From contig CAMYLL010000181.1 in assembly GCA_947259235.1 (NCBI GenBank), positions 1 through 6,052 on the forward strand: DNA of 6,052 bases, written 5' to 3'. The notes beneath the pieces were generated by a model. It was given only the letters and a program-made list of their open reading frames with translations. It was not told where the DNA came from and did not search any database. The DNA is from an uncultured Pseudodesulfovibrio sp. GTDB lineage: Bacteria > Desulfobacterota > Desulfovibrionia > Desulfovibrionales > Desulfovibrionaceae. Below are positions 1 to 5,460 of this stretch, piece by piece; positions within the stretch are counted from its first letter, which is position 1; every line of letters begins with the position of its first letter. The translations under genes and the position numbers were made by a program.

Positions 1-734
1 GTGGCCGCCTCGGACTGGGCTATCTCGTTCTCGTGGTGGGGGAAGGAGAGATCCTGGCCGCCGCCGTGGATGTCCAGCGGCAGGGGCGCGTATTTCTCGC
101 TCATGGCGGAACATTCCAGGTGCCAGCCCGGACGGCCCTGTCCCCAGGGAGAGGCCCAGGACGGCTCGCCCGGCTTGGCTCCTTTCCAGAGGGCGAAGTC
201 GAGGGGGTCCTGCTTCTCCTCGCCGGGGTCGATGCGCGCCCCGGATTCCAGCTCGTCGATGTTGCGGCCGGAGAGCTTGCCGTATCCCTCGAAGGAGCGC
301 ACCCGGAAATAGACGTCGCCTGACGGCGTGGGGTAGGCGTGGCCCTGCTTGATGAGGCGTTCGGTCAGGGCGATCATCTCCGGGATGTGCTCGGTGCACT
401 TGGGCTCCACGTCGGCGCGCAGCACGGCCAGCCTGTCCATGTCCACATAGAACTCGCCGATGAACTGCTCGGCGATGGCCCCGGCCTCCTTGCCCACCTC
501 GTTGGCGCGCTTGATGATCTTGTCGTCGACGTCCGTGAAGTTGCGGATGAAGGTGACGTCATACCCCGTGTGGCGCAGGTAGCGATAGAGCACGTCGAAG
601 ACGACGCTGGAGCGGGCGTGGCCGATGTGACACAGGTCGTAGGCGGTGATGCCGCACACGTACATGTTCACCGCGTTGCCGTTCTCGGGGACAAATTCCT
701 GCTTTTTCCTGGCCAGGGTATTGTAGAGTCTCAT
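1..734 (-). CDS. cysS: Cysteinyl-tRNA synthetase, N-terminal 244 codons (cut by left window edge)
   Basis: Cytoplasmic class I aminoacyl-tRNA synthetase that activates cysteine with ATP and charges tRNA-Cys. The frame starts at the ATG at 732-734 and stays open to position 1. Visible signatures are [15 protein letters not shown] at residues 27-41 (containing the HIGH motif at 36-39), [13 protein letters not shown] at 65-77, GWHLECSAM at 203-211 and [20 protein letters not shown] at 221-240. The four expected catalytic zinc ligands are all present as Cys27, Cys208, His233 and Glu237, each one position from the E. coli numbering. The KMSKS loop and tRNA-binding C-terminus lie outside the window. 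A GGAG ribosome-binding site sits 7 nt before the ATG. The gene follows the unknown membrane protein after a 43-nt gap with no obvious promoter or terminator, so it is probably the last visible member of the ispDF operon. Identification is essentially certain. Confidence 0.97.
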   Translation of the reverse strand, partial: MRLYNTLARKKQEFVPENGNAVNMYVCGITAYDLCHIGHARSSVVFDVLYRYLRHTGYDVTFIRNFTDVDDKIIKRANEVGKEAGAIAEQFIGEFYVDMDRLAVLRADVEPKCTEHIPEMIALTERLIKQGHAYPTPSGDVYFRVRSFEGYGKLSGRNIDELESGARIDPGEEKQDPLDFALWKGAKPGEPSWASPWGQGRPGWHLECSAMSEKYAPLPLDIHGGGQDLSFPHHENEIAQSEAA

Positions 735-777
735 TAAAACGCTCCGTTCGTAATCTTTTGAATTCTTTATCTGTTGA

Positions 778-1659
778 TTAAATATGTCGCTCTGCGTCCG
801 TGGTCACTTCCACGTTGAACAGGCGCATGTTGTCATAGATGTCGCGTCCCATGAAGAAATAGAGCAGGGGCACGGGCTCGACGGGCCGAAGCGAGACGGC
901 GATCATGCCCGGCGCGGCCACGAAATCCTCCAGCCCGGCCAGGGCGTCTGCGGCCGCGCGGTTGCGGTCACCGTGGGCATAGCGGACCATGGCCGCAATC
1001 TCGGCCCGGATACGGTCACGGGCGTCGGACTCCGAGGTATTCAGGAGCCGGGCCATGCCGCCCACCAGGAGCTCGACGAGGGAACGGTCGATGAAGACCA
1101 TATCCGCCGAATGCAGACGCATACCCAGGAATTTTTCCACACGAAGCTGGGCGAGGTCAAGGCGATCGACCACGCCGGAAAGCTCGACATGCCCCAGTTC
1201 GGGCGAATCCAGGGACAGGGTCTTGACGGTCAACAGGCTGGTCGTCTGATCATAGGCGTAATCAAGCGCGGCATCGCCCCTGATGCCGTCAATACCCATG
1301 GAGGCCAGCGGGCCGGTCCAGGAACCCATGGTGGCTGGGACATTCTCGATCGCAAGGCCCATGGCCTGCGCGGTGACGAAGTGCGGCAGCGGGTTTCTCT
1401 GGTCAAAGGCGGTGATGCGCACGAGGTCGGCCGTGGCGCGCTGTCCCCAGGGGAGGGTCGCGTCTACCTTGGTCAGCTCCACGCAGTGGTCGAAGATGTC
1501 CACCGAGATGTCGTCATAGCTCAGGGAGAGGTCGGGCACGTCCGCCACCACCTGATTGAAGGCGCGCTCCACCTCGTGATTGACGAACCAGGACAGCCCA
1601 AGGGCGCAGAGCGCGGCAAAGACGGCCAGAGAGACGAAAAATTTCCAGACCCGGGACAT
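778..1659 (-). CDS. Unknown membrane-anchored protein (single N-terminal TM segment) between ispDF and cysS
   Basis: A 293-residue protein I do not recognise. Residues 1-6 are short and basic (MSRVWK), followed by one hydrophobic segment at about 7-26. No signal-peptidase site or lipobox is obvious (Cys18 lacks the usual preceding residues), so a single-pass inner-membrane anchor with a large periplasmic part is the best reading. Residues 44-170 are rich in alternating hydrophobic/polar stretches such as [20 protein letters not shown] and [20 protein letters not shown]. These recall the beta-rich repeats of AsmA/YdgA-like periplasmic proteins, but this is only an impression. Residues 205-245 look helical and rich in Arg, Ala and Asp. 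The ATG is 6 nt after the ispDF stop, and a GGGAG lies inside the end of ispDF about 12 nt upstream of it, which fits translational coupling. Third positions are G/C-rich like the neighbours. It is very likely a real protein of unknown function. Confidence 0.88.
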   Translation of the reverse strand: MSRVWKFFVSLAVFAALCALGLSWFVNHEVERAFNQVVADVPDLSLSYDDISVDIFDHCVELTKVDATLPWGQRATADLVRITAFDQRNPLPHFVTAQAMGLAIENVPATMGSWTGPLASMGIDGIRGDAALDYAYDQTTSLLTVKTLSLDSPELGHVELSGVVDRLDLAQLRVEKFLGMRLHSADMVFIDRSLVELLVGGMARLLNTSESDARDRIRAEIAAMVRYAHGDRNRAAADALAGLEDFVAAPGMIAVSLRPVEPVPLLYFFMGRDIYDNMRLFNVEVTTDAERHI

Positions 1660-1665
1660 GATCGG

Positions 1666-2874
1666 CTACAGCTCCCTCAGGCCCGTCACCGCGGCCACGG
1701 CCTTGATGCCCTTCTTTTCGCCGGTGAAGCCGAGCTTCTCCTCCGTGGTGGCCTTGACGTTAACCTGGCCGGGGGCAAGCCCGAGGAGGCGGCACACGTT
1801 GCGCGCGATCTGTGTGGCGTGGGGCGCGAGCCGGGGAATCTGGGTGATGATCGTCAGGTCGGCATGGACGATGCGCGTCCCGGCCTCGCGGGCCATGGAC
1901 AGCACCTCCCTGAGCAGCACGCCGCTGTCCGCACCGGCGAACCGGGCGTCCGTGTCGGGAAAATGCGTGCCGATGTCGCCCCCGCCAAAGGTCCCGAGCA
2001 CGGCATCGGCCAGGGCGTGAAGAAGCACGTCGCCGTCCGAGTGGGCCACGACGCAGGGACCGCCCGGAATGGGCACGCCGCCAAGGACCATGGGCCTGTC
2101 GGCCTCGCCGCCGAAACGGTGAACGTCATAGCCCCAGCCCACGCAGGGGACCGTGGTCCGCGTCTCTTCCAGCCGCTTGAGGTCTTCGGCAGTGGTGATC
2201 TTGATGTTGGTCGGCTCGCCCTGAACCACCGCGACCTCGGCCAGGGGGTCGTACATCTGCTCGACCATGCTCGCGTCGTCGGTGACGTCCCAGCCCTCTG
2301 CGGCGGCCCGGGCGTGGGCCTCGCGCAGCAGTCCGGTCTCAAAGGCCTGGGGCGTCTGCACCCCGCGCAGCTCGGCACGGGGCAGGGTCTGCCTCACCAC
2401 GCCGTCTTCCACGCGCTTGACGGTATCCGTCACCTCGGTTGCCGGGATGACGGCACGGGCGCCATGCTCCAGGGCGTCGATGAGCGACGTGATCAGTGCG
2501 GCCGAAACAAAGGGGCGGGCCGAGTCGTGAACCAGGACCGCGTCGCACTCGGCGGGCAGACGGTTCAGGCCGTTGGCCACGGAGTCCTGCCGTCTCCCGC
2601 CTCCGGCACACACGGCCCAGCGCAGGCCGAGATCCTCGCTGCGGAAATATTGGCCGATGCGTTTTTCCATGGCCTGTGCCTCGTCCGGTGGAAAGACGAA
2701 GACGATGCCGCGCAGGGCGGCCACGCGGGAAAAGGTCCGGGCGGAATGCCAGAAGAGGGGCGCGCCCTTGTAGGTCAGGTACTGCTTGCGCACCCCGCCG
2801 ACGGCATCGGCCAGACGCGTGCCAGACCCTGCGGCCAGGATCATTCCCCAGATGTTCTTGAGCGGTCGGTCCAT
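1666..2874 (-). CDS. ispDF: Bifunctional IspD/IspF (MEP cytidylyltransferase / MECDP synthase)
   Basis: A fusion enzyme catalysing two non-consecutive steps of the MEP isoprenoid pathway: MEP + CTP to CDP-ME (IspD) and CDP-ME 2-phosphate to the cyclodiphosphate plus CMP (IspF). Numbering is from the ATG at 2872-2874 (402 aa). The IspD half shows LAAGSGTRL at 13-21, KQY at 30-32, GGGRRQDSV at 91-99, VHDSARPF at 115-122, TDTVK at 149-153, QTPQAF at 173-178 and GEPTNIKIT at 219-227. The IspF half begins near 242 with VGWGYDVHRF. Its metal ligands are Asp250, His252 and His286, with HSDGD at 278-282, GDIGTHFPDTD at 299-309 and NVKATTEEKLGFTG at 372-385. Both active sites look intact. Start choice is open: ATG at 2874, ATG at 2880 or GTG at 2895. 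The GTG lies inside a hairpin arm and none has a strong ribosome-binding site; 2874 has GGG at 6 nt. The gene follows rnpB closely and precedes the unknown membrane protein by 6 nt. Confidence 0.96.
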   Translation of the reverse strand: MDRPLKNIWGMILAAGSGTRLADAVGGVRKQYLTYKGAPLFWHSARTFSRVAALRGIVFVFPPDEAQAMEKRIGQYFRSEDLGLRWAVCAGGGRRQDSVANGLNRLPAECDAVLVHDSARPFVSAALITSLIDALEHGARAVIPATEVTDTVKRVEDGVVRQTLPRAELRGVQTPQAFETGLLREAHARAAAEGWDVTDDASMVEQMYDPLAEVAVVQGEPTNIKITTAEDLKRLEETRTTVPCVGWGYDVHRFGGEADRPMVLGGVPIPGGPCVVAHSDGDVLLHALADAVLGTFGGGDIGTHFPDTDARFAGADSGVLLREVLSMAREAGTRIVHADLTIITQIPRLAPHATQIARNVCRLLGLAPGQVNVKATTEEKLGFTGEKKGIKAVAAVTGLREL

Positions 2875-2889
2875 GTGCATCCCGCGTTG

Positions 2890-2923
2890 CCGCACGCGGG
2901 AGGGGGCGGCCCTCCCGGTGCGG
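2890..2923 (-). terminator. Strong stem-loop between rnpB and ispDF, terminator-like but lacking a U-tract
   Basis: The arms CCGCAC (2890-2895) and GTGCGG (2918-2923) pair. After a single bulged G at 2896, an inner eight-pair helix follows (2897-2904 with 2910-2917, core GGGAGGG/CCCTCCC), closed by a 5-nt loop. That is 14 pairs, nearly all G-C. In the transcript direction it begins 7 nt after the P1 helix of rnpB and ends 9 nt before the ATG at 2880. No T run follows on the minus strand, so it is not a canonical intrinsic terminator. It could be a Rho-independent terminator of low efficiency, an RNA 3'-end stabiliser or processing guide for rnpB, or a structure that holds down ispDF translation. 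The structure is certain by pairing; the role is inferred. Confidence 0.45.
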
Positions 2924-2930
2924 AATAATC

Positions 2931-3300
2931 AAGTTTGGAGTCGGCCGATAAGCCGGGTCCTGTTCCCCCGAAGGGGCGGCTGTCATTCATCTAGGGCGAC
3001 TGTTACCAGCCGCCTCAAGCAACCTACCCGGTAGCCTGGGTCGGGCCGACCTCGTAACGCTACCCTATTTGGTCTTGCTCCTAACGGAGTTCACCTGGCC
3101 TGCCGCGTCACCGCGACAGCCGGTGGGCTCTTACCCCACCCTTTCACCCTTACCGCCGGATCGCTCCGGAGGCGGTCTGCTCTCTGTTGCACGTGACGGG
3201 GATCACTCCCCCTGGGCGTTACCCAGCGTTATGCCCTGCGGAGCCCGGACTTTCCTCTCCGATCAATGATCGCAGCGACAGCCTGTCCGGCTCCAAACTT
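2931..3300 (-). ncRNA. rnpB: RNase P catalytic RNA (bacterial type A)
   Basis: RNA subunit of ribonuclease P, which removes 5' leaders from pre-tRNAs together with the RnpA protein. Read on the minus strand, it carries the conserved core GAGGAAAGTCCGGGCTC (3241-3257), the ACAGAGAGCA segment, GGTAAGGGTGAAAGGGTG, GACCAAATAGGG, TGCTTGAGGCGGCTGGTAACAG, CTAGATGAATGAC and the 3' core ACAGGACCCGGCTTATCGG. The GGU that binds the tRNA CCA end is seen in GGGTAGG (3023-3029). The ends are set by the P1 helix: AAGTTTGGAG at the 5' end (3291-3300) pairs with CTCCAAACTT at the 3' end (2931-2940). A CCCC-TTCG-GGGG hairpin lies at about 2966-2976. A length near 370 nt is normal for type A. The 5' end lies 13 nt after the stop of the zinc-ribbon gene, and I see no convincing promoter there, so the promoter overlaps that gene's end or rnpB is processed from a longer transcript. 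Exact mature ends may differ by a few bases. Confidence 0.96.
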
Positions 3301-3313
3301 GAAGTCTTTCGAT

Positions 3314-4048
3314 CTATTCGTCGCCCGATCCGGCCAGCGAACCCTGCTGCCAGTAGATGAGCCGCTGGCAGTTGGGGCAGCTGAGAATCTGCTGGCCCTT
3401 TTGCAGTTCGTTGAAGATCTGCGGCGGGATCATGATGTGGCAGCCATGACAGACGGCCTCGGTAACCGGCACGATGACCGGATTCTCCATGCGCTCGCGG
3501 ATGAACTCGTAGCGGCCGAGGATGGGCGGCGGCACGACCTTGCACGCCTTCTTGCGCTTGCGGGTCAGGGAATCAAGGCGCTTCTGCGCTTCTTCCAGGC
3601 GCTCGTCGAGGGTGGTCTTGAGGGTGGCGTACTGTTCCTTGACGCCGCTCATCTCCTCGTTCAGCGACTGGGTGGCGTCGTCCTGGCGGACCAGCTCCTC
3701 GTTGACGGCGGTCTGCTCGTCCTCGCGCATGCGGTTGAGCTTCTCAAGGCTGTCCATCTCGCGCATCATGGCGTGATATTCCTTGGTGTTGCCAACCATC
3801 ATGAGCTTGTTCTTGCTCTTTTTGATCTTTCCGGCGTCCTCTTCGATCTCCACGACCAGCTTCTTCTTCTGGCCCTTGAGAATCTCCATGCGCTCGTCTA
3901 TCTGAATGCGCCGCTCGTCGAACTCGCTCATCTGGGCCTCAAGATCGGAGAGCTCCAGAGGAGCCTTCGCTATCTCGTCCTGGAGAACAAGGATCTCGTC
4001 ATCCACCTGCTGCAGGATGATCAATTGCTCGATTTGTTTCTCGTACAT
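3314..4048 (-). CDS. Coiled-coil C4 zinc-ribbon protein (DUF164/zf-RING_7 family)
   Basis: A 244-residue cytoplasmic protein in two parts. Residues 1-170 form a long, highly charged helical region rich in Glu, Lys, Gln and Leu with heptad-like spacing, consistent with an antiparallel coiled-coil hairpin. It includes the family-typical NTKEYHAMMREMD at 87-99. Residues 195-235 are a zinc ribbon with Cys200-x2-Cys203 (CHGCHIMIPPQ) and Cys224-x2-Cys227 (CPNCQRLIYW). The best studied relative is Helicobacter HP0958, which binds RpoN and a flagellin mRNA; whether this protein does so is unknown. The start is supported by GAGG 8 nt before the ATG. It lies 51 nt after the Nif3 gene with no promoter or terminator visible, so the two are probably co-transcribed, and pairs of these two families recur in other bacteria. 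rnpB begins 13 nt after its stop. The family call is firm; the cellular role is not. Confidence 0.93.
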   Translation of the reverse strand: MYEKQIEQLIILQQVDDEILVLQDEIAKAPLELSDLEAQMSEFDERRIQIDERMEILKGQKKKLVVEIEEDAGKIKKSKNKLMMVGNTKEYHAMMREMDSLEKLNRMREDEQTAVNEELVRQDDATQSLNEEMSGVKEQYATLKTTLDERLEEAQKRLDSLTRKRKKACKVVPPPILGRYEFIRERMENPVIVPVTEAVCHGCHIMIPPQIFNELQKGQQILSCPNCQRLIYWQQGSLAGSGDE

Positions 4049-4099
4049 CGGTACAACCTCGCTATCTATTTGAAATCACGCACTTGCGCAGTTCCTTCG

Positions 4100-5107
4100 T
4101 TAGTTTCTGACGCGCACCCGAAACGGGTCCCCGCCAGGGAAAAACCGGACCTCGACGCCCTGAAGACGCGCCCCCAGCAACTGGGCGAAACGGCGCATCA
4201 TCTCTTCTTCCAAAGAAAAATGTCCCACATCGATCACGCACACCTCCGCATCCACGGCGGGATGGTACTTCATGTCGCCGGTGATGAAGACGTCCGCCCC
4301 GGCCCTGGCCGCGACGCCTGCAAGAGAAGCCCCGGACCCGCCGCAATAGGCCACGGTGGCGACGCGCTCGGGCTGCGGGCCGGACAGCGTCCAAAAGCCC
4401 CGGTCGTTGGCCGGGAGCAACCCGTCGAGCACGGCGGCGAAGGCGTCGAACCCCATGGGCTCGGGCAGCCTGCCCACCTGGCCGAACCCGACCTCGCTGT
4501 GCGGCGCGGCAAGCTCGTGCACGTAGAAAATCGGCCTGCGCCCCACGGCAAAGGCGATGGCGTCGGCCACGGCGGGCCAGCCCTCGCCGTCACAGACCAC
4601 GCGGACCTCGCCGCTGCGGCTCTGCGACACGGAATGAACCGCCTCGCGCCCGGCCCAGAGATCGGCCGCCTCGCGGGAGATGGGCTCCTCAAGATAGAAC
4701 GACACCTCGACAGGACAGGCGCCGCGCTCCACCTCAAGCAGACGCGTCTCGCGCAGCCCAAGCTCGCTCCCCAGCCAGAAGGCGGGGCCGCCCGGGCTGA
4801 CGTCAAGTGAGGTGTGGGCGGAATAGAGCCAGGCATCGTCCCGCACCACCCGGCGGACGACATCGAGAAACCGGCCCGGAACGCCAAGCGACATGGGCTT
4901 CATGTAGAGCGGATGATGGGTGACCACAGCGCCCGCGCCCCAGTCGAGGCAGGCGTCGATCATGGCGGGCGTCGGCTCCAGACAGACGGCCACCCGCGCC
5001 GTCTCCACAGCGCGCCCCGCCACCTGAACCCCGGAATTATCCCAGGAGCTCTGGTTTCCCTCCGGGGCCATATTCCGGATTTCTGTAAAAATATCCTTGA
5101 TTTTCAT
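4100..5107 (-). CDS. Nif3-like dinuclear metal centre protein (DUF34/YbgI family)
   Basis: A 335-residue cytoplasmic protein of the widespread Nif3/YbgI family, toroidal hexamers with a two-metal site. The activity is poorly defined; a GTP cyclohydrolase I type 2 label in databases is not well supported for most members. Visible motifs are SSWDNSGVQVAG at 20-31, VVTHHPLY at 61-68, SAHTSLD at 96-102, VAYCGGSGAS at 252-261, FITGDMKYH at 274-282 and DVGHFSLE at 293-300. The metal ligands match E. coli YbgI: His64, His65, Asp102, His296 and Glu300. The protein is longer than YbgI (about 247 aa) because of an insert at roughly 125-230, as in the longer members carrying a PII/CutA-like domain. The ATG is preceded by AGGTG with 7 nt spacing. 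Only 27 nt separate the start from an upstream stem-loop, leaving no room for a promoter between them. The zinc-ribbon gene follows. Confidence 0.95.
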   Translation of the reverse strand: MKIKDIFTEIRNMAPEGNQSSWDNSGVQVAGRAVETARVAVCLEPTPAMIDACLDWGAGAVVTHHPLYMKPMSLGVPGRFLDVVRRVVRDDAWLYSAHTSLDVSPGGPAFWLGSELGLRETRLLEVERGACPVEVSFYLEEPISREAADLWAGREAVHSVSQSRSGEVRVVCDGEGWPAVADAIAFAVGRRPIFYVHELAAPHSEVGFGQVGRLPEPMGFDAFAAVLDGLLPANDRGFWTLSGPQPERVATVAYCGGSGASLAGVAARAGADVFITGDMKYHPAVDAEVCVIDVGHFSLEEEMMRRFAQLLGARLQGVEVRFFPGGDPFRVRVRN

Positions 5108-5134
5108 ATAGTTACACCTTTATCCCGGAAACAA

Positions 5135-5168
5135 GATGCTCCCGTAGGGTATCCCCCTCGGGAGCATC
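5135..5168 (-). terminator. Candidate intrinsic terminator or attenuator between the tRNA and the Nif3 gene
   Basis: A perfect 10-bp inverted repeat, GATGCTCCCG (5135-5144) and CGGGAGCATC (5159-5168), is extended inside by AGGG/CCCT after one bulged base (5145), leaving a 5-nt loop. On the minus strand the stem is followed directly by TTGTTT, a short, imperfect U-tract. It is well placed to end the tRNA transcript, about 115 nt after the tRNA. It is also only 27 nt before the Nif3 start codon, so it may control that gene by read-through. On the plus strand the following bases are less T-rich and there is no gene to terminate. Confidence 0.55.
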
Positions 5169-5283
5169 GATTTCCTCTTCTGTAACCCGGCCTACGGCCT
5201 GTGCGGGATATTTCAGGATATATGCGTCTACCTGGATTGCCGTGGTCAATGATCGCAATAATTCCTCCCGGCAAGGGGAAAAA

Positions 5284-5359
5284 TGGTGGGCCAGCCAGGA
5301 TTCGAACCTGGGACCGACCGGTTATGAGCCGGTGGCTCTGCCAACTGAGCTACTGGCCC
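5284..5359 (-). tRNA. tRNA with CAU anticodon (elongator Met, or lysidine-type Ile2)
   Basis: A complete 76-nt cloverleaf including encoded CCA. The acceptor arms are GGGCCAG and CTGGCCC (7 pairs) with discriminator A73. The D-stem is GCTC/GAGC, the anticodon stem ACCGG/CCGGT with loop CTCATAA (anticodon CAT), the variable loop 5 nt (CGGTC), and the T-stem CCAGG/CCTGG with loop TTCGAAT. The normal G1-C72 pair and the lack of the GGG/CCC anticodon-stem triplets exclude the initiator tRNA. CAU elongators are either tRNA-Met or tRNA-Ile2, whose C34 is modified to lysidine by TilS. The C4-G69 and C5-G68 acceptor pairs resemble E. coli tRNA-Ile2 more than its tRNA-Met, so Ile2 is a real possibility, but sequence alone does not settle it. 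A good promoter lies just upstream, and TTTTT occurs just after the CCA (5279-5283 region). Confidence 0.96.
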
Positions 5360-5377
5360 GTAGTCTACGAGCGGGAC

Positions 5378-5407
5378 AATATAGCCAGAGACATGATGCG
5401 GTGTCAA
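5378..5407 (-). promoter_or_regulatory. Sigma70-type promoter of the tRNA gene
   Basis: On the minus strand a perfect -35 box TTGACA (5402-5407) is separated by 18 nt from a -10 box TATATT (5378-5383, 5 of 6 consensus). Transcription would start around 5371, about 11 nt before the mature tRNA 5' end at 5359. The bases after the -10 box are GC-rich (GTCCCGC), the type of discriminator found at stringently controlled stable-RNA promoters. Direct negative control by ppGpp/DksA is therefore plausible but inferred. It is the only near-consensus promoter I found in the window. Confidence 0.85.
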
Positions 5408-5412
5408 GCCGT

Positions 5413-5434
5413 CTGCGCCGATGAAGCGGCGCAG
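5413..5434 (-). terminator. Perfect 8-bp hairpin downstream of the glycosyltransferase gene
   Basis: The inverted repeat CTGCGCCG (5413-5420) and CGGCGCAG (5427-5434) encloses a 6-nt loop and starts 26 nt after the glycosyltransferase stop. No T run follows on the minus strand, where the next bases lead into the -35 box of the tRNA promoter. It may mark the 3' end of the glycosyltransferase transcript as a weak terminator or exonuclease block. The pairing is clear; its function is inferred from position. Confidence 0.4.
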
Positions 5435-5460
5435 GGGACAAAAGGCCGGGAAAGCCTCGG

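Noticed and set aside
2879..2895. The GTG at 2893-2895 as the ispDF start (giving 409 aa).
   Set aside because: It lies within the outer arm of a 14-bp hairpin with no well-spaced ribosome-binding site, and the extra residues add nothing to the IspD fold. The ATGs at 2880 and 2874 are more likely, though not proven.
784..2928. A very long plus-strand open frame (about 714 codons) opposite ispDF and the unknown gene.
   Set aside because: The translation is low-complexity, rich in Gly, His, Asp and Arg, and matches no domain. It is the antisense shadow expected when GC-rich genes with G/C third positions lie on the other strand.
3263..3274. The 12-mer TCAATGATCGCA occurs both in rnpB (3263-3274) and in the tRNA-nif3 spacer (5246-5257).
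   Set aside because: About one exact 12-mer pair is expected by chance in a window of this size, and the flanks do not match. No shared function is supported.
2931..3300. The inverted repeat AAGTTTGGAG / CTCCAAACTT at 2931-2940 and 3291-3300, which could be mistaken for terminal inverted repeats of a small mobile element.
   Set aside because: The repeat is the P1 helix that joins the two ends of RNase P RNA, and everything between is rnpB core sequence. No target-site duplication or transposase is present.
3266..4810. A 514-codon plus-strand open frame opposite the zinc-ribbon and Nif3 genes, starting inside rnpB.
   Set aside because: It crosses an RNA gene, two well-supported minus-strand genes and their intergenic gap. 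Its composition (Leu-, His- and Gly-rich) is that of a reverse-complement shadow.
5217..5249. A possible nif3 promoter on the minus strand: TTGACC (5244-5249) and TATATC (5217-5222).
   Set aside because: The spacing is 21 nt, too long for a sigma70 promoter, and closer -10 candidates match poorly. It is not strong enough to list.
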